NCBI GenBank assembly: GCA_963795805.1
Contig: CAWCIV010000004.1
Location: 682,001 to 746,000, forward strand
Length of the DNA stretch: 64,000 bases
Source of the DNA: JALYYC01 sp963795805
GTDB lineage: Bacteria > Chloroflexota > Dormibacteria > CF-121
Direction: 5' to 3'
The notes under the pieces are model-generated. The model was not told the origin of the DNA. It ran no database searches and saw only the letters and a program-made list of their open reading frames with translations. Shown here piece after piece: positions 42,143 through 50,713 of the stretch; within the stretch, counting starts at the first letter, position 1, and each line of letters opens with the position of its first letter. The position numbers and the translations under genes are program-made.

Positions 42143-43503
42143 TGAAGTCCAGGCTTCCCGACCTCGACTTCAAACACGAGGTCGAACGCCGGGGCTCGGT
42201 CTCGGCGGCGGCGGGCATGGACATGGATCTGGTGCGCGATTGCATCCATTGCGGGTTGTGCCTCCCGAAATGCCCAACGTTCCGCGTCCTCAACCATGAA
42301 GGGGACAGCCCGCGGGGTCGCATGTGGCAGATCAAAGAGGCGAGTCTCGGCCTGATCGAGTTCGATGACCCGCGCTTCCAGGCGCACATCTATCAATGCT
42401 TCAACTGCCGAGCCTGCGAGACGGCCTGTCCGTCTGGCGTGCAGTTCGGCGCCGTGATGGAAATGGCGCGGGCAAAGACCCCGCCCCAGAACGCGCGGGA
42501 CCGGATGGTTCGGACGATCCTGCTCAACGGGCTCCTGCCGCATCCAGGCCGGCTGCGCCTGGTAGGCCGTCTCTACCGCGCCGTGCAGGCGCTTCGGATC
42601 CCGGCGTTCCTCCGGCGCACCGGGGCCTGGCGTCTCCTGCCGCTCGGAAAGTTCGCGGCCTTCCCGCCCTTTGCCGATCGGGCGGCTTCCGCTGCGCCGC
42701 TGCCGCCGTCAACCGCCGCGCAGGGCAAGCCACGAGGCCGCGTCGGCCTGCTGACCGGCTGCATTCAGGACGAGATGTTCCACGGGACCAACCGCCGCAC
42801 CGCGCTGGCCCTTTCGATGAACGGCTACGAGGTCCTGACTCCGGGTGAGCGGGTCTGCTGCGGAGCCTTGCCCTCGCACGCGGGCGAGGCAACGACCGCT
42901 CATCGGTTAGCCGCGGCCACGCTGGCCGCCTTCGGCCGCCTCGACGTCGAGGCCGTCGTCGTCAATGCCGCGGGATGCGGGTCGAACATGAAGGAGTACG
43001 CCGTGCAGCTGCGTGGCGACCCCGCCGCGATGGAGGCCGGGGCCGCGTTCTCGCGGATGGTGAGAGACGCCTCCGAGCTGCTGATCGCCCACGGGATGCG
43101 CCCGCCGGGGCGACGGATGGCGCTGCGGGTCGCCTATCAGGACCCGTGCCACCTGCTGCATGGGCAGCGCATCCAGCAGCAGCCACGGCAGGTGCTCCAG
43201 ATGATTCCCGGCGTTCGCCTGGTCGACATCAATGAAGGGGACTGGTGCTGCGGCTCCGCGGGTGTCTACAACCTGACCCATCCCGAGATCGCCGAGGAGG
43301 CCCTGGGCTGGAAAGTCCAGCACATCGTCGAGTCCGGCGCGGAGGTGGTGGCCTCGGCGAATCCCGGCTGCATTCTGCAGATCGCCATGGGGCTGCAGCG
43401 TGCCGGCCACGATATCCCGGTCGTGCATGTCATGGACCTGCTCGGCTGGGCCTACGGCGACCCGGGCGCAGCGCCGCCGGTGGTCCAGCGGGCCATGCGC
43501 TGA
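42142..43503 (+). CDS. glcF: iron-sulfur subunit of glycolate/lactate oxidase (GlcF)
   Basis: A 453-residue protein with two 4Fe-4S ferredoxin motifs (CIHCGLCLPKCPTFR and CFNCRACETACPSGV) and two CCG domains of heterodisulfide-reductase type: GCIQDEMFH with ERVCCGALPSHAG, and PCHLLHG with DWCCGSAGVYNL. Membrane-associated electron transfer from GlcD to the quinone pool. Its 1-base overlap with glcE and 1-base overlap with the next gene indicate a tight operon. Confidence 0.96.
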   Translation: MKSRLPDLDFKHEVERRGSVSAAAGMDMDLVRDCIHCGLCLPKCPTFRVLNHEGDSPRGRMWQIKEASLGLIEFDDPRFQAHIYQCFNCRACETACPSGVQFGAVMEMARAKTPPQNARDRMVRTILLNGLLPHPGRLRLVGRLYRAVQALRIPAFLRRTGAWRLLPLGKFAAFPPFADRAASAAPLPPSTAAQGKPRGRVGLLTGCIQDEMFHGTNRRTALALSMNGYEVLTPGERVCCGALPSHAGEATTAHRLAAATLAAFGRLDVEAVVVNAAGCGSNMKEYAVQLRGDPAAMEAGAAFSRMVRDASELLIAHGMRPPGRRMALRVAYQDPCHLLHGQRIQQQPRQVLQMIPGVRLVDINEGDWCCGSAGVYNLTHPEIAEEALGWKVQHIVESGAEVVASANPGCILQIAMGLQRAGHDIPVVHVMDLLGWAYGDPGAAPPVVQRAMR

Positions 43504-44546
43504 TGGCCCTGGCGCAACCGGGGCCGCTCAACGACCTATGGCTTGACAAGCTGGCTACGACGATTTGGGCCAAGCCGGAGTTCTCCATGGTGCCGATCGA
43601 CTATGACGAGGTCCCCACGCGCCCGTACGACGGGCTCAGGGAACCCAGTACCGGCCAGCGCATCCTCTTCGCCGGCATCCCGTCAGACTATGGGACCGCC
43701 TTCCTGCTGCATCTCATCGCAGGGCGCGCCAACATCGTGGCTGCCGTCTGCAGCACGCGCTGGCAGCGGACGCATCCCAAGGCCGACCTGATCGCGCGGA
43801 TCGCGGGCCACATCGGCCGGCCGGTGGAGGTGACGGCCGACGCGAACGCGGACGTCTTTAAGCGCTGTCTCAGGGCGTACGAGCCCGACGTGGTTGTGAT
43901 GGCCAGCTTCGACCAGATCCTGGCCGAGCCGACCCTGGCGGTCCCGTCGCGCGGCTGGCTCAACATCCATCCCTCGCTGCTACCGCGTCACCGCGGGCCG
44001 GAGCCGATCTACTGGACGATTGTCCAGGGTGACCGGGAGGCCGGCATCAGCGTCCACCTCACGGTGCCTCGGATCGACGCCGGTCCGATCCTGGCCCAGC
44101 GTCGGGTGCCCGTCGCTGGCAACGACACGGCGGGCACGCTCTGCAAGCGGCTGGTCGCCGAGGGGCTCGAGGCGCTGGACGGCACGTTGGCGGCGCTGGA
44201 GCGGGGGGATCAGCGAGCGGTCATCCCCAACGTCTCGAAAGGCAGTTACGAGCCTCCCGTCCGGCAGACGCCTCTCGACTGGGATCAGCCGTATGCGCAA
44301 CTGGACCGGCTCGTCCGGGCCGGCGACCCGGATCAGCCGCCCTACTTCGACTTCGAGGGGGAGCGGCGCTTCGTTCTGGCCCTCCGGAAGGTGCGGCGGC
44401 GGGCAGGCGAGCCGCTGGGGGCCCTCGAGGCGCTCCCCCCCGATGAGATGCTGGCGGCGGCCCGGGATGCCGTCGTGGCGGTCCGCTGGCGGCGCTTCGG
44501 ACATACCCACGCCGTCCGACCATTGCGGCGCCAGCAATTCCCGTAA
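43503..44546 (+). CDS. formyltransferase-family protein (methionyl-tRNA formyltransferase-like)
   Basis: A 347-residue protein. The formyltransferase core has WLNIHPSLLPRHRGPEPIYWTI, which carries the N-x-H catalytic pair, followed by IDAGPILAQRR with the catalytic Asp. About 40 extra N-terminal residues precede the Rossmann-like start RILFAGIPSDYG. Family members transfer formyl from 10-formyltetrahydrofolate to Met-tRNA, amino sugars or other amines. It is co-translated with glcF (TGATG), an unusual place for the housekeeping fmt gene, so a different acceptor or a role in C1 metabolism from glycolate/glyoxylate is possible. Confidence 0.75.
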   Translation: MALAQPGPLNDLWLDKLATTIWAKPEFSMVPIDYDEVPTRPYDGLREPSTGQRILFAGIPSDYGTAFLLHLIAGRANIVAAVCSTRWQRTHPKADLIARIAGHIGRPVEVTADANADVFKRCLRAYEPDVVVMASFDQILAEPTLAVPSRGWLNIHPSLLPRHRGPEPIYWTIVQGDREAGISVHLTVPRIDAGPILAQRRVPVAGNDTAGTLCKRLVAEGLEALDGTLAALERGDQRAVIPNVSKGSYEPPVRQTPLDWDQPYAQLDRLVRAGDPDQPPYFDFEGERRFVLALRKVRRRAGEPLGALEALPPDEMLAAARDAVVAVRWRRFGHTHAVRPLRRQQFP

Positions 44547-44570
44547 CGCAGTTGTTACAGGGACTGGGCT

Positions 44571-44576
44571 TATAAT
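44571..44576 (+). promoter_or_regulatory. -10 box before the IscA/ErpA gene (TATAAT)
   Basis: Consensus TATAAT ends nine bases before the ATG at 44586, giving at most a 2-3 base leader. There is no Shine-Dalgarno. Confidence 0.5.
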
Positions 44577-44585
44577 GGTCGACAT

Positions 44586-44978
44586 ATGGCTCAAGAAATG
44601 ATCGATACCGATACGAGTCTGATCAGCATCTCCGACTCCGCCCTCACCCAGTTGCGCGACCTGCTGGGCAAGCAGGGGAAGCCCGAGATGGGTCTCCGCG
44701 TCTTCGTCCAGCCAGGCGGCTGCTCGGGCATGTCCTATGGGATGGGCTTCGAGGACCACGCCGAAGACGGCGACGCGATCACCGAGGTCGGCGGAGTACG
44801 TCTCTTCGTCGATTCGGTCAGCGTCCAGTACATCAAGGGCGCCGAGATCGACTTCGTCGACAGCCTGATGGGCGGCGGCTTCACGGTGCACAACCCGAAT
44901 GCCGTCTCGAGTTGCTCATGCGGCAGCTCGTTCGACACCGGCGCGGACGCCGGCACCGCCCGCGGCTGCTCGCACTAA
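44586..44978 (+). CDS. erpA: iron-sulfur carrier protein, IscA/ErpA family
   Basis: A 130-residue A-type carrier that delivers Fe-S clusters to apoproteins. The three conserved Cys are in QPGGCSGMSYGMGF and SSCSCGSSF. The core SALTQLRDLLGKQG...LRVFVQPGG and the block GAEIDFVDSLMGGGFTVHNPNA are typical. A short Gly/Ala tail ends RGCSH. It stands alone, apart from the SUF cluster at 21-27 kb. Confidence 0.93.
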   Translation: MAQEMIDTDTSLISISDSALTQLRDLLGKQGKPEMGLRVFVQPGGCSGMSYGMGFEDHAEDGDAITEVGGVRLFVDSVSVQYIKGAEIDFVDSLMGGGFTVHNPNAVSSCSCGSSFDTGADAGTARGCSH

Positions 44979-45048
44979 GCAGAGCATCGGCTCGATCGAC
45001 CGGCCCTGAGCTAACGCGTGCGCGTCGAAAGCCTGAGCTGGCCTCGCG

Positions 45049-45573
45049 CTACGGTTCCAGGATGTGGACGGCCGGCAGGTTGCGGTAGAGCTCGTCGAAG
45101 TCCAGGCCATAGCCGACGACGAACTCGTTGGGGATATCGAAGCCCTTGTAGCTGATCGGCACCGGCTTCTCGCGACGCTCCTCCTTGTTGAGCAGGACGC
45201 AAAGCTTGAGCGACGCGGGCTTGTGGCGCTGGACGTGCTCGAAGAGGAAGGCCGTCGTCAGCCCGGTGTCGATGATGTCCTCGATCATCAGCACGTGACG
45301 ATCGGCGACGTCCATGCTCAGGTCCTTGAGCAGCTGCACGTGCCCCGATGACACCGTGGCGTGGCCGTAGCTGCTGACCGCGACGTAGTCAAAATTGACC
45401 GGGACGGTCAGGTGGCGGCTCAGGTCGGTGGCGAAGCACACGGACCCCTTGAGAACCGAGAGCAAGATCAGGGGACGATCGACTGCCGAATAGTCGCGCG
45501 AGACCTCGGCGGCCATCTCCCGAACGCGTCGCTGGATGTCCGCGGCGCCGAGCAGTTCGCGGCCGAGTTTCAT
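45049..45573 (-). CDS. hpt: hypoxanthine phosphoribosyltransferase
   Basis: Purine salvage enzyme of 174 residues making IMP or GMP from hypoxanthine or guanine and PRPP. PRPP-binding motif VLMIEDIIDTGLT, loop VAVSSYGHATVSSG, and C-terminal EFVVGYGLDFDELYRNLP are all typical. ATG at 45573; upstream on the minus strand a TAAGTT box about 12 bases before it suggests a very short leader. Its start is about 65 bases from the end of the CPBP gene. Confidence 0.95.
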   Translation of the reverse strand: MKLGRELLGAADIQRRVREMAAEVSRDYSAVDRPLILLSVLKGSVCFATDLSRHLTVPVNFDYVAVSSYGHATVSSGHVQLLKDLSMDVADRHVLMIEDIIDTGLTTAFLFEHVQRHKPASLKLCVLLNKEERREKPVPISYKGFDIPNEFVVGYGLDFDELYRNLPAVHILEP

Positions 45574-45637
45574 GTGAGGCGGAGAAACTTAGAGATTGGT
45601 CACCGCAGAATCCGGATAGTTTACCGCGACACCCGAC

Positions 45638-46240
45638 TCATTCCGTCGGTGCGATCAGGAAGATCCAGATGTCCCAGGCCACGTGGCTGACGATCAACGG
45701 CGCCATCCGCTGCTCCACGGCATAGAGGCCGCCCCAGAAGAGTCCGGCCGTGGCGGCGGCGCCGGTCAAGGTGAGGTTCTCGGAGACGAGGTGGATGCCG
45801 CCGTAGATCGAGGAGGCGACCAGCGCTGCCCCGATGCGGCCGAACCGCGGCTGCAGGCTCCGCTGGACGAGGCCCCGCCAGAAGAGCTCCTCGCCCGGGC
45901 CGATCGCCAGTGCGAGCGCGGTCGCGATGGCCGCCTTCGGGGCCTGTGCCCGCAACTCGTAGATCTGCCCGATTTCTTTGTCACCAGCGGGCATGAGCCG
46001 GCGCGCCAATCGATCGCCCACCTGAAAGACGCCGTAGAGGCCGGCCGCCGAGCCGAGGCCGACGGGAAGATCGCGCCATCGGACGCGCTCCTGCCGGAGC
46101 CCGCGCTCGGTCACCAGCGCGAAGAGACCGAGGCTCCCCACGCCGACGGTCATTCGCGGCCAGAATTGCGCCCGCGGGCCGCGGAAGGCCGCGGTCCATA
46201 CGAGGCCGGCGAGGCCGAGGCCGGCGAACACGCGCCTCAA
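45638..46240 (-). CDS. CPBP-family intramembrane metalloprotease
   Basis: A 200-residue membrane protein with about five hydrophobic segments. The three CPBP (Abi/Rce1-like) motifs are present: GEELFWRGLVQ (paired Glu and Arg), SSIYGGIHL and SHVAWDIWIF. The TTG start at 46240 shares bases with the stop codon of the preceding prenyltransferase fusion gene (TTGA), so the two are co-translated. Possible roles include processing of prenylated or membrane peptides; the coupling to a prenyltransferase is noteworthy but its meaning is unknown. Confidence 0.82.
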   Translation of the reverse strand: MRRVFAGLGLAGLVWTAAFRGPRAQFWPRMTVGVGSLGLFALVTERGLRQERVRWRDLPVGLGSAAGLYGVFQVGDRLARRLMPAGDKEIGQIYELRAQAPKAAIATALALAIGPGEELFWRGLVQRSLQPRFGRIGAALVASSIYGGIHLVSENLTLTGAAATAGLFWGGLYAVEQRMAPLIVSHVAWDIWIFLIAPTE

Positions 46241-48207
46241 CGCGTGGGCGTTCCGACCGTAAGGCCCACCAGCAGGAGGACGCCAAACGCCGTGTGGAGT
46301 CGCGCCGTCATCAGGTCGATCATGGCGATCGATCGCAGGTCGCCCTGGGCACCGAGATCGGCGAGTCGAAGGACCCAGGCCATCAGTGGCAGGCTGACCA
46401 GCGTGAGGAGCGCCAACCTCGGGAGGGCGCCGAGCATGACGCCAAGACCGATCGCGATATAGGCCCCGATGACGAGCATCACGTAGATCCAGTGCGCGCT
46501 GTTCCGGCCGACCTGCGCCGAGAGCGTGGTGAACCCGTGGCGGGTATCCTCGGCCACATCGCGCCATTCGTTGCCGTGCAGGATGGCGGTGACCAGCAGC
46601 CCGACTGGCAGCGCCACGACAAACAGGCCACTGTCGAATAACCCGGTGACCGCGTAGTAGGAGCCGAGTACCATCAGCGGCCCCATCAGCACGAAGACCA
46701 GGGGCAAGCCCAGGGCGCGGTATTTGTACTGAAAGGGTGGCGCCGTATAGAAATAGCCGCCGATGAAGCCGACGATCCCGAGCACGACGATCGGCCAGCC
46801 CCGGTTGACGATGAGAAAAATCCCCATGAGGGCCGCAATGGTGAACCCGGCCCAGGCGACCGCGAAGGCGCCACGCTCGCTGACCCGGCCTTTGAGAATC
46901 GCCATCGACATCCGCGGCGAGGTAATCGAGTCGATGCCCTGACGAACGTCGTAGATCTCGTTGATGACATTGGTGCCAATGTGCAAGCCGAGCCCACCGA
47001 GTAACGCCGCCAGGAACAGCCCCCAGTGCATCTGGCCACGCTGGAAGGCGATCGCACCACCGACCGCCACCGGCAGCAGGGAGGCGGTGAAGCTGAACGG
47101 CCGGATCAGCTCCCAGATCCCCTGGGCGCGCCGCCCGACGGTGGCCGCGCCGCGCTCGCGCGCCGCTCCAGGCGCAGCAGAGGGCGCAATTCCCGCCGTG
47201 GTCGCGCCTCGAGTGCCGTACTCGACCGCGGCCTGCATCACGGCATTGACCTGCGCCTGCTCCTGGAGGATCGGCTGAAGCAGCGGGACCGTCATGCCGG
47301 CATCGTGATAGGCGCGGGCGCGGTCGGCGACGTCCGAGGCAGTCCCGCAGAGAATGAACGCGTCGAGCAGCGCATCCGGGATCAGCCCGCCGGCCTGGTG
47401 GTAGTCCTCGGCCCGCCAGGCGGCGGCAATCCGGTTCCGTAACTCCGGTTCGAACCCTGCTCGCTTGAGGGAGATGTCGCTCAAGACGGAGATCATGTAG
47501 ATCACAAACGGTTCGCGCTTGGCACGGTTGAGCGCTTCCCGATGACTGTTATCGATCAGCGACAGCAGGTAGCCGCGAAACTCGATGTCGCCCGCGGCGC
47601 GACCGGACGCGGCCGCCGTGGCCAGGACCCGCTCGCGCATCTTCCCAAAGGCGGGGAGCGACTCGGCCGGCCGCGCCAGGTAGCCGTCGGCCTTCTGGCC
47701 GCACAGATCGAGGAAGGGCGTGCGATAGGCCGCGATGTAGATCGGGATCCGGTGCGGCGGCTGGAACATCGCCTGGAGTGGGGGGACCTTGTCGTTGAGA
47801 TGAAGACGCTCGCCGCGCCAGAGCGTGCGGACCTGGTCGATCGCCTCAGAGACGCGGGCCACCGTGTCGTCGTAGGGGATCGCCATCTGGGAGAGCCGCA
47901 GCGGGAGTCCGCTCCCCAGCGCCAGCGTGCAGCGCCGCGGCGCCAGATCGTCGAGGGCGGACATCGTCATCGCCAGCACCACGGGGTGCCTCGTATATGG
48001 ATTCAGCGCGCCGGCGCCAAGCCCGATGCGGCGTGTCTGCAAGGCGATGGCGCTGAGGTAGGTGATCGGGTCGCGCTCGAAATAGCTGTCGTGAATCCAG
48101 ATGGACTCGACGCCCGTCTCCTCCGCCTGCTGGGCCCAGCGCACGGTCTCCCGGACATCGCCTCTCGCGGCGAGGCCGAGCCCGACTCGGAATGCGAGAT
48201 CCGCCAC
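46237..48207 (-). CDS. fusion of luciferase-like oxidoreductase and MenA/UbiA prenyltransferase
   Basis: One uninterrupted frame of 656 residues from GTG 48207. Residues about 1-325 are a luciferase-like TIM-barrel oxidoreductase (FRVGLGLAARGDVRETVRW, GVESIWIHDSYFERDPI, RIGLGAGALNPYTRHPVVLA), the kind that uses F420 or flavin. After an Ala/Gly/Arg linker, residues about 360-656 are a UbiA-family membrane prenyltransferase close to MenA: WELIRPFSFTASLLPVAVG, NVINEIYDVRQGID and HGNEWRDVAEDTRHG, the two Asp-rich prenyl-diphosphate motifs. No in-frame start codon occurs in the linker. menG is divergent 67 bases away, so menaquinone synthesis or modification is the likely context. Confidence 0.85.
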   Translation of the reverse strand: MADLAFRVGLGLAARGDVRETVRWAQQAEETGVESIWIHDSYFERDPITYLSAIALQTRRIGLGAGALNPYTRHPVVLAMTMSALDDLAPRRCTLALGSGLPLRLSQMAIPYDDTVARVSEAIDQVRTLWRGERLHLNDKVPPLQAMFQPPHRIPIYIAAYRTPFLDLCGQKADGYLARPAESLPAFGKMRERVLATAAASGRAAGDIEFRGYLLSLIDNSHREALNRAKREPFVIYMISVLSDISLKRAGFEPELRNRIAAAWRAEDYHQAGGLIPDALLDAFILCGTASDVADRARAYHDAGMTVPLLQPILQEQAQVNAVMQAAVEYGTRGATTAGIAPSAAPGAARERGAATVGRRAQGIWELIRPFSFTASLLPVAVGGAIAFQRGQMHWGLFLAALLGGLGLHIGTNVINEIYDVRQGIDSITSPRMSMAILKGRVSERGAFAVAWAGFTIAALMGIFLIVNRGWPIVVLGIVGFIGGYFYTAPPFQYKYRALGLPLVFVLMGPLMVLGSYYAVTGLFDSGLFVVALPVGLLVTAILHGNEWRDVAEDTRHGFTTLSAQVGRNSAHWIYVMLVIGAYIAIGLGVMLGALPRLALLTLVSLPLMAWVLRLADLGAQGDLRSIAMIDLMTARLHTAFGVLLLVGLTVGTPTR

Positions 48208-48214
48208 AGCCCCA

Positions 48215-48220
48215 ACCGTA
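48215..48220 (-). promoter_or_regulatory. -10 box of the luciferase-like/MenA gene (TACGGT), leaderless
   Basis: TACGGT on the minus strand ends seven bases before the GTG at 48207. No Shine-Dalgarno. It is weaker than the other boxes. Confidence 0.35.
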
Positions 48221-48261
48221 CGCCACCCGCCTTCGAGCCTGCAATCGGGATCGCACCTGAC

Positions 48262-48267
48262 GATAAT
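48262..48267 (+). promoter_or_regulatory. -10 box of menG (GATAAT), leaderless
   Basis: GATAAT ends six bases before the ATG at 48274; no ribosome site lies between. It shares a 66-base intergenic region with the divergent box at 48215-48220. Confidence 0.5.
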
Positions 48268-48273
48268 CCAGTC

Positions 48274-48972
48274 ATGAGCCAGCAGGCGCGCGCCGATCGC
48301 ATCCGGCAGATGTTCGACCAGATTGCCGAGGGCTACGATCGCCGCAACCGGCTCTTCAGTCTCGACCGGGACGCCGGCTGGCGGCGCGAGGCGGCCAGAC
48401 TGACGCACCTGCATCCCGGCGATACCGGACTCGACCTCTGTTGTGGGACGGGGAAGCTGGCCCACGAACTGGTTCCGATGGTCAGACCCGGCGGTCGGGT
48501 AATCGGCATCGATTTCAGCCGCGCCATGCTCGACATCGCGCGCCGCCTCGAGCCGGATGTCGAGTTCCTCCTTGGCGACGCCACCGCCCTTCCATTTCCG
48601 GACCAGAGCATTGACGCGATTACCATCGGGTTCGGTCTGCGCAACCTCGTCGATCGGGCGGGCGCGCTGGCGGAAATGTTTCGCGTGCTGCGTCCCGGGC
48701 GCCGCCTTGTCGTGCTTGAGTTGCCCCCTCCGCCGCGTGGCCCGTTCGCCCGACCGTACCGCTTTTACCTGACCCGGGTGATGCCGGCCGTCGCCGGGGC
48801 GCTCCGGCGCGGAGAGGAGAAGGCCTACGAATACCTGTCCACCAGCGTCCAGGCGTTTCCGCGTCCCGGCGAGCTGGTGGAGGAATTGCGGGCGGCTGGA
48901 TTCACGCCCGTGGAGGTCAGGCGGTTGACCTTTGGGATCGCCGCCATCCATGTCGGAACCAGGCCGACCTAG
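48274..48972 (+). CDS. menG: demethylmenaquinone/ubiquinone methyltransferase (MenG/UbiE)
   Basis: SAM-dependent C-methyltransferase of 232 residues, last step of menaquinone synthesis. MFDQIAEGYDRRNRLFSL, SAM motif LDLCCGTGKLAHELV, GIDFSRAMLDIARR, FGLRNLVDR and a C-terminal FGIAAIHVGTRP identify the family. Divergent from the luciferase-like/MenA fusion, consistent with joint function. A longer in-frame extension upstream overlaps the divergent gene and has no support. Confidence 0.95.
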   Translation: MSQQARADRIRQMFDQIAEGYDRRNRLFSLDRDAGWRREAARLTHLHPGDTGLDLCCGTGKLAHELVPMVRPGGRVIGIDFSRAMLDIARRLEPDVEFLLGDATALPFPDQSIDAITIGFGLRNLVDRAGALAEMFRVLRPGRRLVVLELPPPPRGPFARPYRFYLTRVMPAVAGALRRGEEKAYEYLSTSVQAFPRPGELVEELRAAGFTPVEVRRLTFGIAAIHVGTRPT

Positions 48973-48975
48973 ACC

Positions 48976-48981
48976 TACACT
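48976..48981 (+). promoter_or_regulatory. -10 box of the pgsA-like gene (TACACT), leaderless
   Basis: TACACT ends six bases before the GTG at 48988. It follows the menG stop directly. No Shine-Dalgarno. Confidence 0.45.
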
Positions 48982-48987
48982 GTGGGA

Positions 48988-49635
48988 GTGCCCTCGCTGT
49001 GGGCCGCGCCCAACCTGCTCAGCTTCTCCCGCATCATCGTGGCGCCCGTGCTGTATGCCCTGGTTGTCTCGACCGCCCGCTATGCCCTCATCGTGGCGCT
49101 CGTTCTCTTCATCGCGGCCTCGCTTACGGACACGATGGATGGCCGGATCGCCCGCCGCCGGAAGCTCGTTTCCGCGCTGGGCATCTATCTCGACACGACC
49201 TCCGACAAGATCCTGATCGCGGTCCTGTTGATCGGGATCGCCGTCGTCCACCTGGCCCCCGGCTGGATGGTCGCGGTCATCATCGCGCGCGAGTTTCTCG
49301 TCACGGGCCTGCGCAGCTACGCCGCGGCGCTCGGCGTCGTCATCCCGGCTGGGGGATGGGGAAAGGCAAAAACGCTGATCACCATCATTGCGTTGATCCT
49401 CGTGCTGCTCGCCGGCGATGCGCTCCACGGAGGCGTCCTCTCGACACAGGGGGCGCCGGGCAGCCTCCTGGTCACGGCCTACGGACCGTTTACGCTCCCG
49501 GTCTGGGCGCTGCTCGTGGCCGTCGTCTGGACGATCGGCTCCGGTCTCGAGTACATCCGGGGCGCGATCCCGCTTCTCACGCGGTCGGCGCCGCCGGTCC
49601 CCCGGATCGTCGCGAGCTCGGCGCCCGATCCTTGA
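48988..49635 (+). CDS. pgsA: CDP-alcohol phosphatidyltransferase (PgsA-like)
   Basis: Membrane enzyme of 215 residues with about five transmembrane segments. The CDP-alcohol motif D-x2-D-G-x2-A-R-x8-G-x3-D-x3-D is intact (DTMDGRIARR then ALGIYLDTTSDK). The start PSLWAAPNLLSFSRIIVAPVL resembles phosphatidylglycerophosphate synthase. It would transfer phosphatidyl to glycerol-3-phosphate or a similar alcohol. GTG 48988 is favoured by the -10 spacing over GTG 48982. Confidence 0.9.
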   Translation: MPSLWAAPNLLSFSRIIVAPVLYALVVSTARYALIVALVLFIAASLTDTMDGRIARRRKLVSALGIYLDTTSDKILIAVLLIGIAVVHLAPGWMVAVIIAREFLVTGLRSYAAALGVVIPAGGWGKAKTLITIIALILVLLAGDALHGGVLSTQGAPGSLLVTAYGPFTLPVWALLVAVVWTIGSGLEYIRGAIPLLTRSAPPVPRIVASSAPDP

Positions 49636-49642
49636 CGACGCG

Positions 49643-50713
49643 CTAGAGTCGCACCGCCGTTCGGAGCAGTTGCTTGAGTCGCTCCGGCTGGCGCCGATAG
49701 CGCTCCCACTCGCCGGGGGACTTGGTGACTTTTTCCAGGAGGGCCCAGAGTACCGAGTTGACCGGTGTTGGAACGCCATGCTGGCGGCCCGCATCGACGA
49801 CTGCCCCGTTGAGGTAGCTCGCCTCGGTCCGCCCTTTGCCTCGGCTCAAGTCCCACCATAACGATGGCATCTTGTTCCCGCGTGCCCCGCCGACCCGCGG
49901 CTCGAGAACCATCTGCGCCAGCAGCGGCGGCAGGTTCATGGCGCGGCGCAGCATCGGAACGGGAAACCCGGGGAGCGCCACGACCGGCAGGCGCATCCGC
50001 TCCATGACTGCCGCCGCCTCGCGGAAGGCGGCCCGTTCGAAGCGGAAGAGCTCGGTGTCGGCAAACACGTGGCTCGGGGGCAAGTCGAGGATGGCACTCT
50101 GCGCATTGCCCAGGATGTTGAGCAACAGCTTCGACCATTTCATGGCCCGAAAGTCGGTGTACCGCCGAGCTTTCAAGCCCGCATGGGTCAGCGTGCGGAC
50201 CAGCGGGCCGACATTAACCTCCGGTGAGACGGGCGCCAGCGCGACGCCCCCGTGGCTCGAGTGGAGGTGCACGAGCCCGGGCTCGTCAAGGCTGACCGGC
50301 AAGGTCAGGCTGCCGGCCAGAAGCGCCTGCTCGGGGACCGTCGCGGCGATGGTCTCCTCGTTGCCGACCCCGTTCTGGAAGCTCCCCAGGATGGTGCCTG
50401 GCCTGAGTACGGGCCCCACCTGTTCGATGGCGTCGAGCGTGTCGTATCCCTTGACGGTGAGAAACACGAAGTCGAACGGCCCACCGGCCTCGGCCACCGT
50501 CTGGCGCGCGGCGCGGACCGATTGGCTGCTGATCTTTCCGGCGACGACGGTCCGCAACCCCTCGCGGGTTACCGCCTCGACGTGGGGCGGGCGTCCGACC
50601 AGGGTGACCTCGCAGCCTGCCGCCGCCAGGCGGGCGCCCAACAAGGAGCCAACCGCTCCCGCGCCGAAGAGGAGGAAGCGCGGCTTGGTGTCGGCCGGGG
50701 AACGATCGGGCAC
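49643..50713 (-). CDS. panE: 2-dehydropantoate 2-reductase family protein (PanE/ApbA)
   Basis: A 356-residue NADPH-dependent ketopantoate reductase family member. It starts with a Rossmann motif (FLLFGAGAVGSLLGARLAAAG), then FVFLTVKGYDT, FQNGVGNEE and MKWSKLLLNILGN (the catalytic Lys), and ends in an all-helical domain (GRTEASYLNGAVVDAG). True pantoate function is not proven because the family is broad. GTG 50713 shares a base with the plsY stop (TAGTG), so the gene is coupled to plsY. The in-frame extension to 51358 is antisense-like read-through of plsY and is not used. Confidence 0.88.
   Translation of the reverse strand: MPDRSPADTKPRFLLFGAGAVGSLLGARLAAAGCEVTLVGRPPHVEAVTREGLRTVVAGKISSQSVRAARQTVAEAGGPFDFVFLTVKGYDTLDAIEQVGPVLRPGTILGSFQNGVGNEETIAATVPEQALLAGSLTLPVSLDEPGLVHLHSSHGGVALAPVSPEVNVGPLVRTLTHAGLKARRYTDFRAMKWSKLLLNILGNAQSAILDLPPSHVFADTELFRFERAAFREAAAVMERMRLPVVALPGFPVPMLRRAMNLPPLLAQMVLEPRVGGARGNKMPSLWWDLSRGKGRTEASYLNGAVVDAGRQHGVPTPVNSVLWALLEKVTKSPGEWERYRRQPERLKQLLRTAVRL

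Noticed and set aside
48208..49794. N-terminal extension of the luciferase-like/MenA frame to 1185 codons
   Set aside because: The extension is antisense to menG and the pgsA-like gene and has no domain; the family N-terminus begins at GTG 48207.
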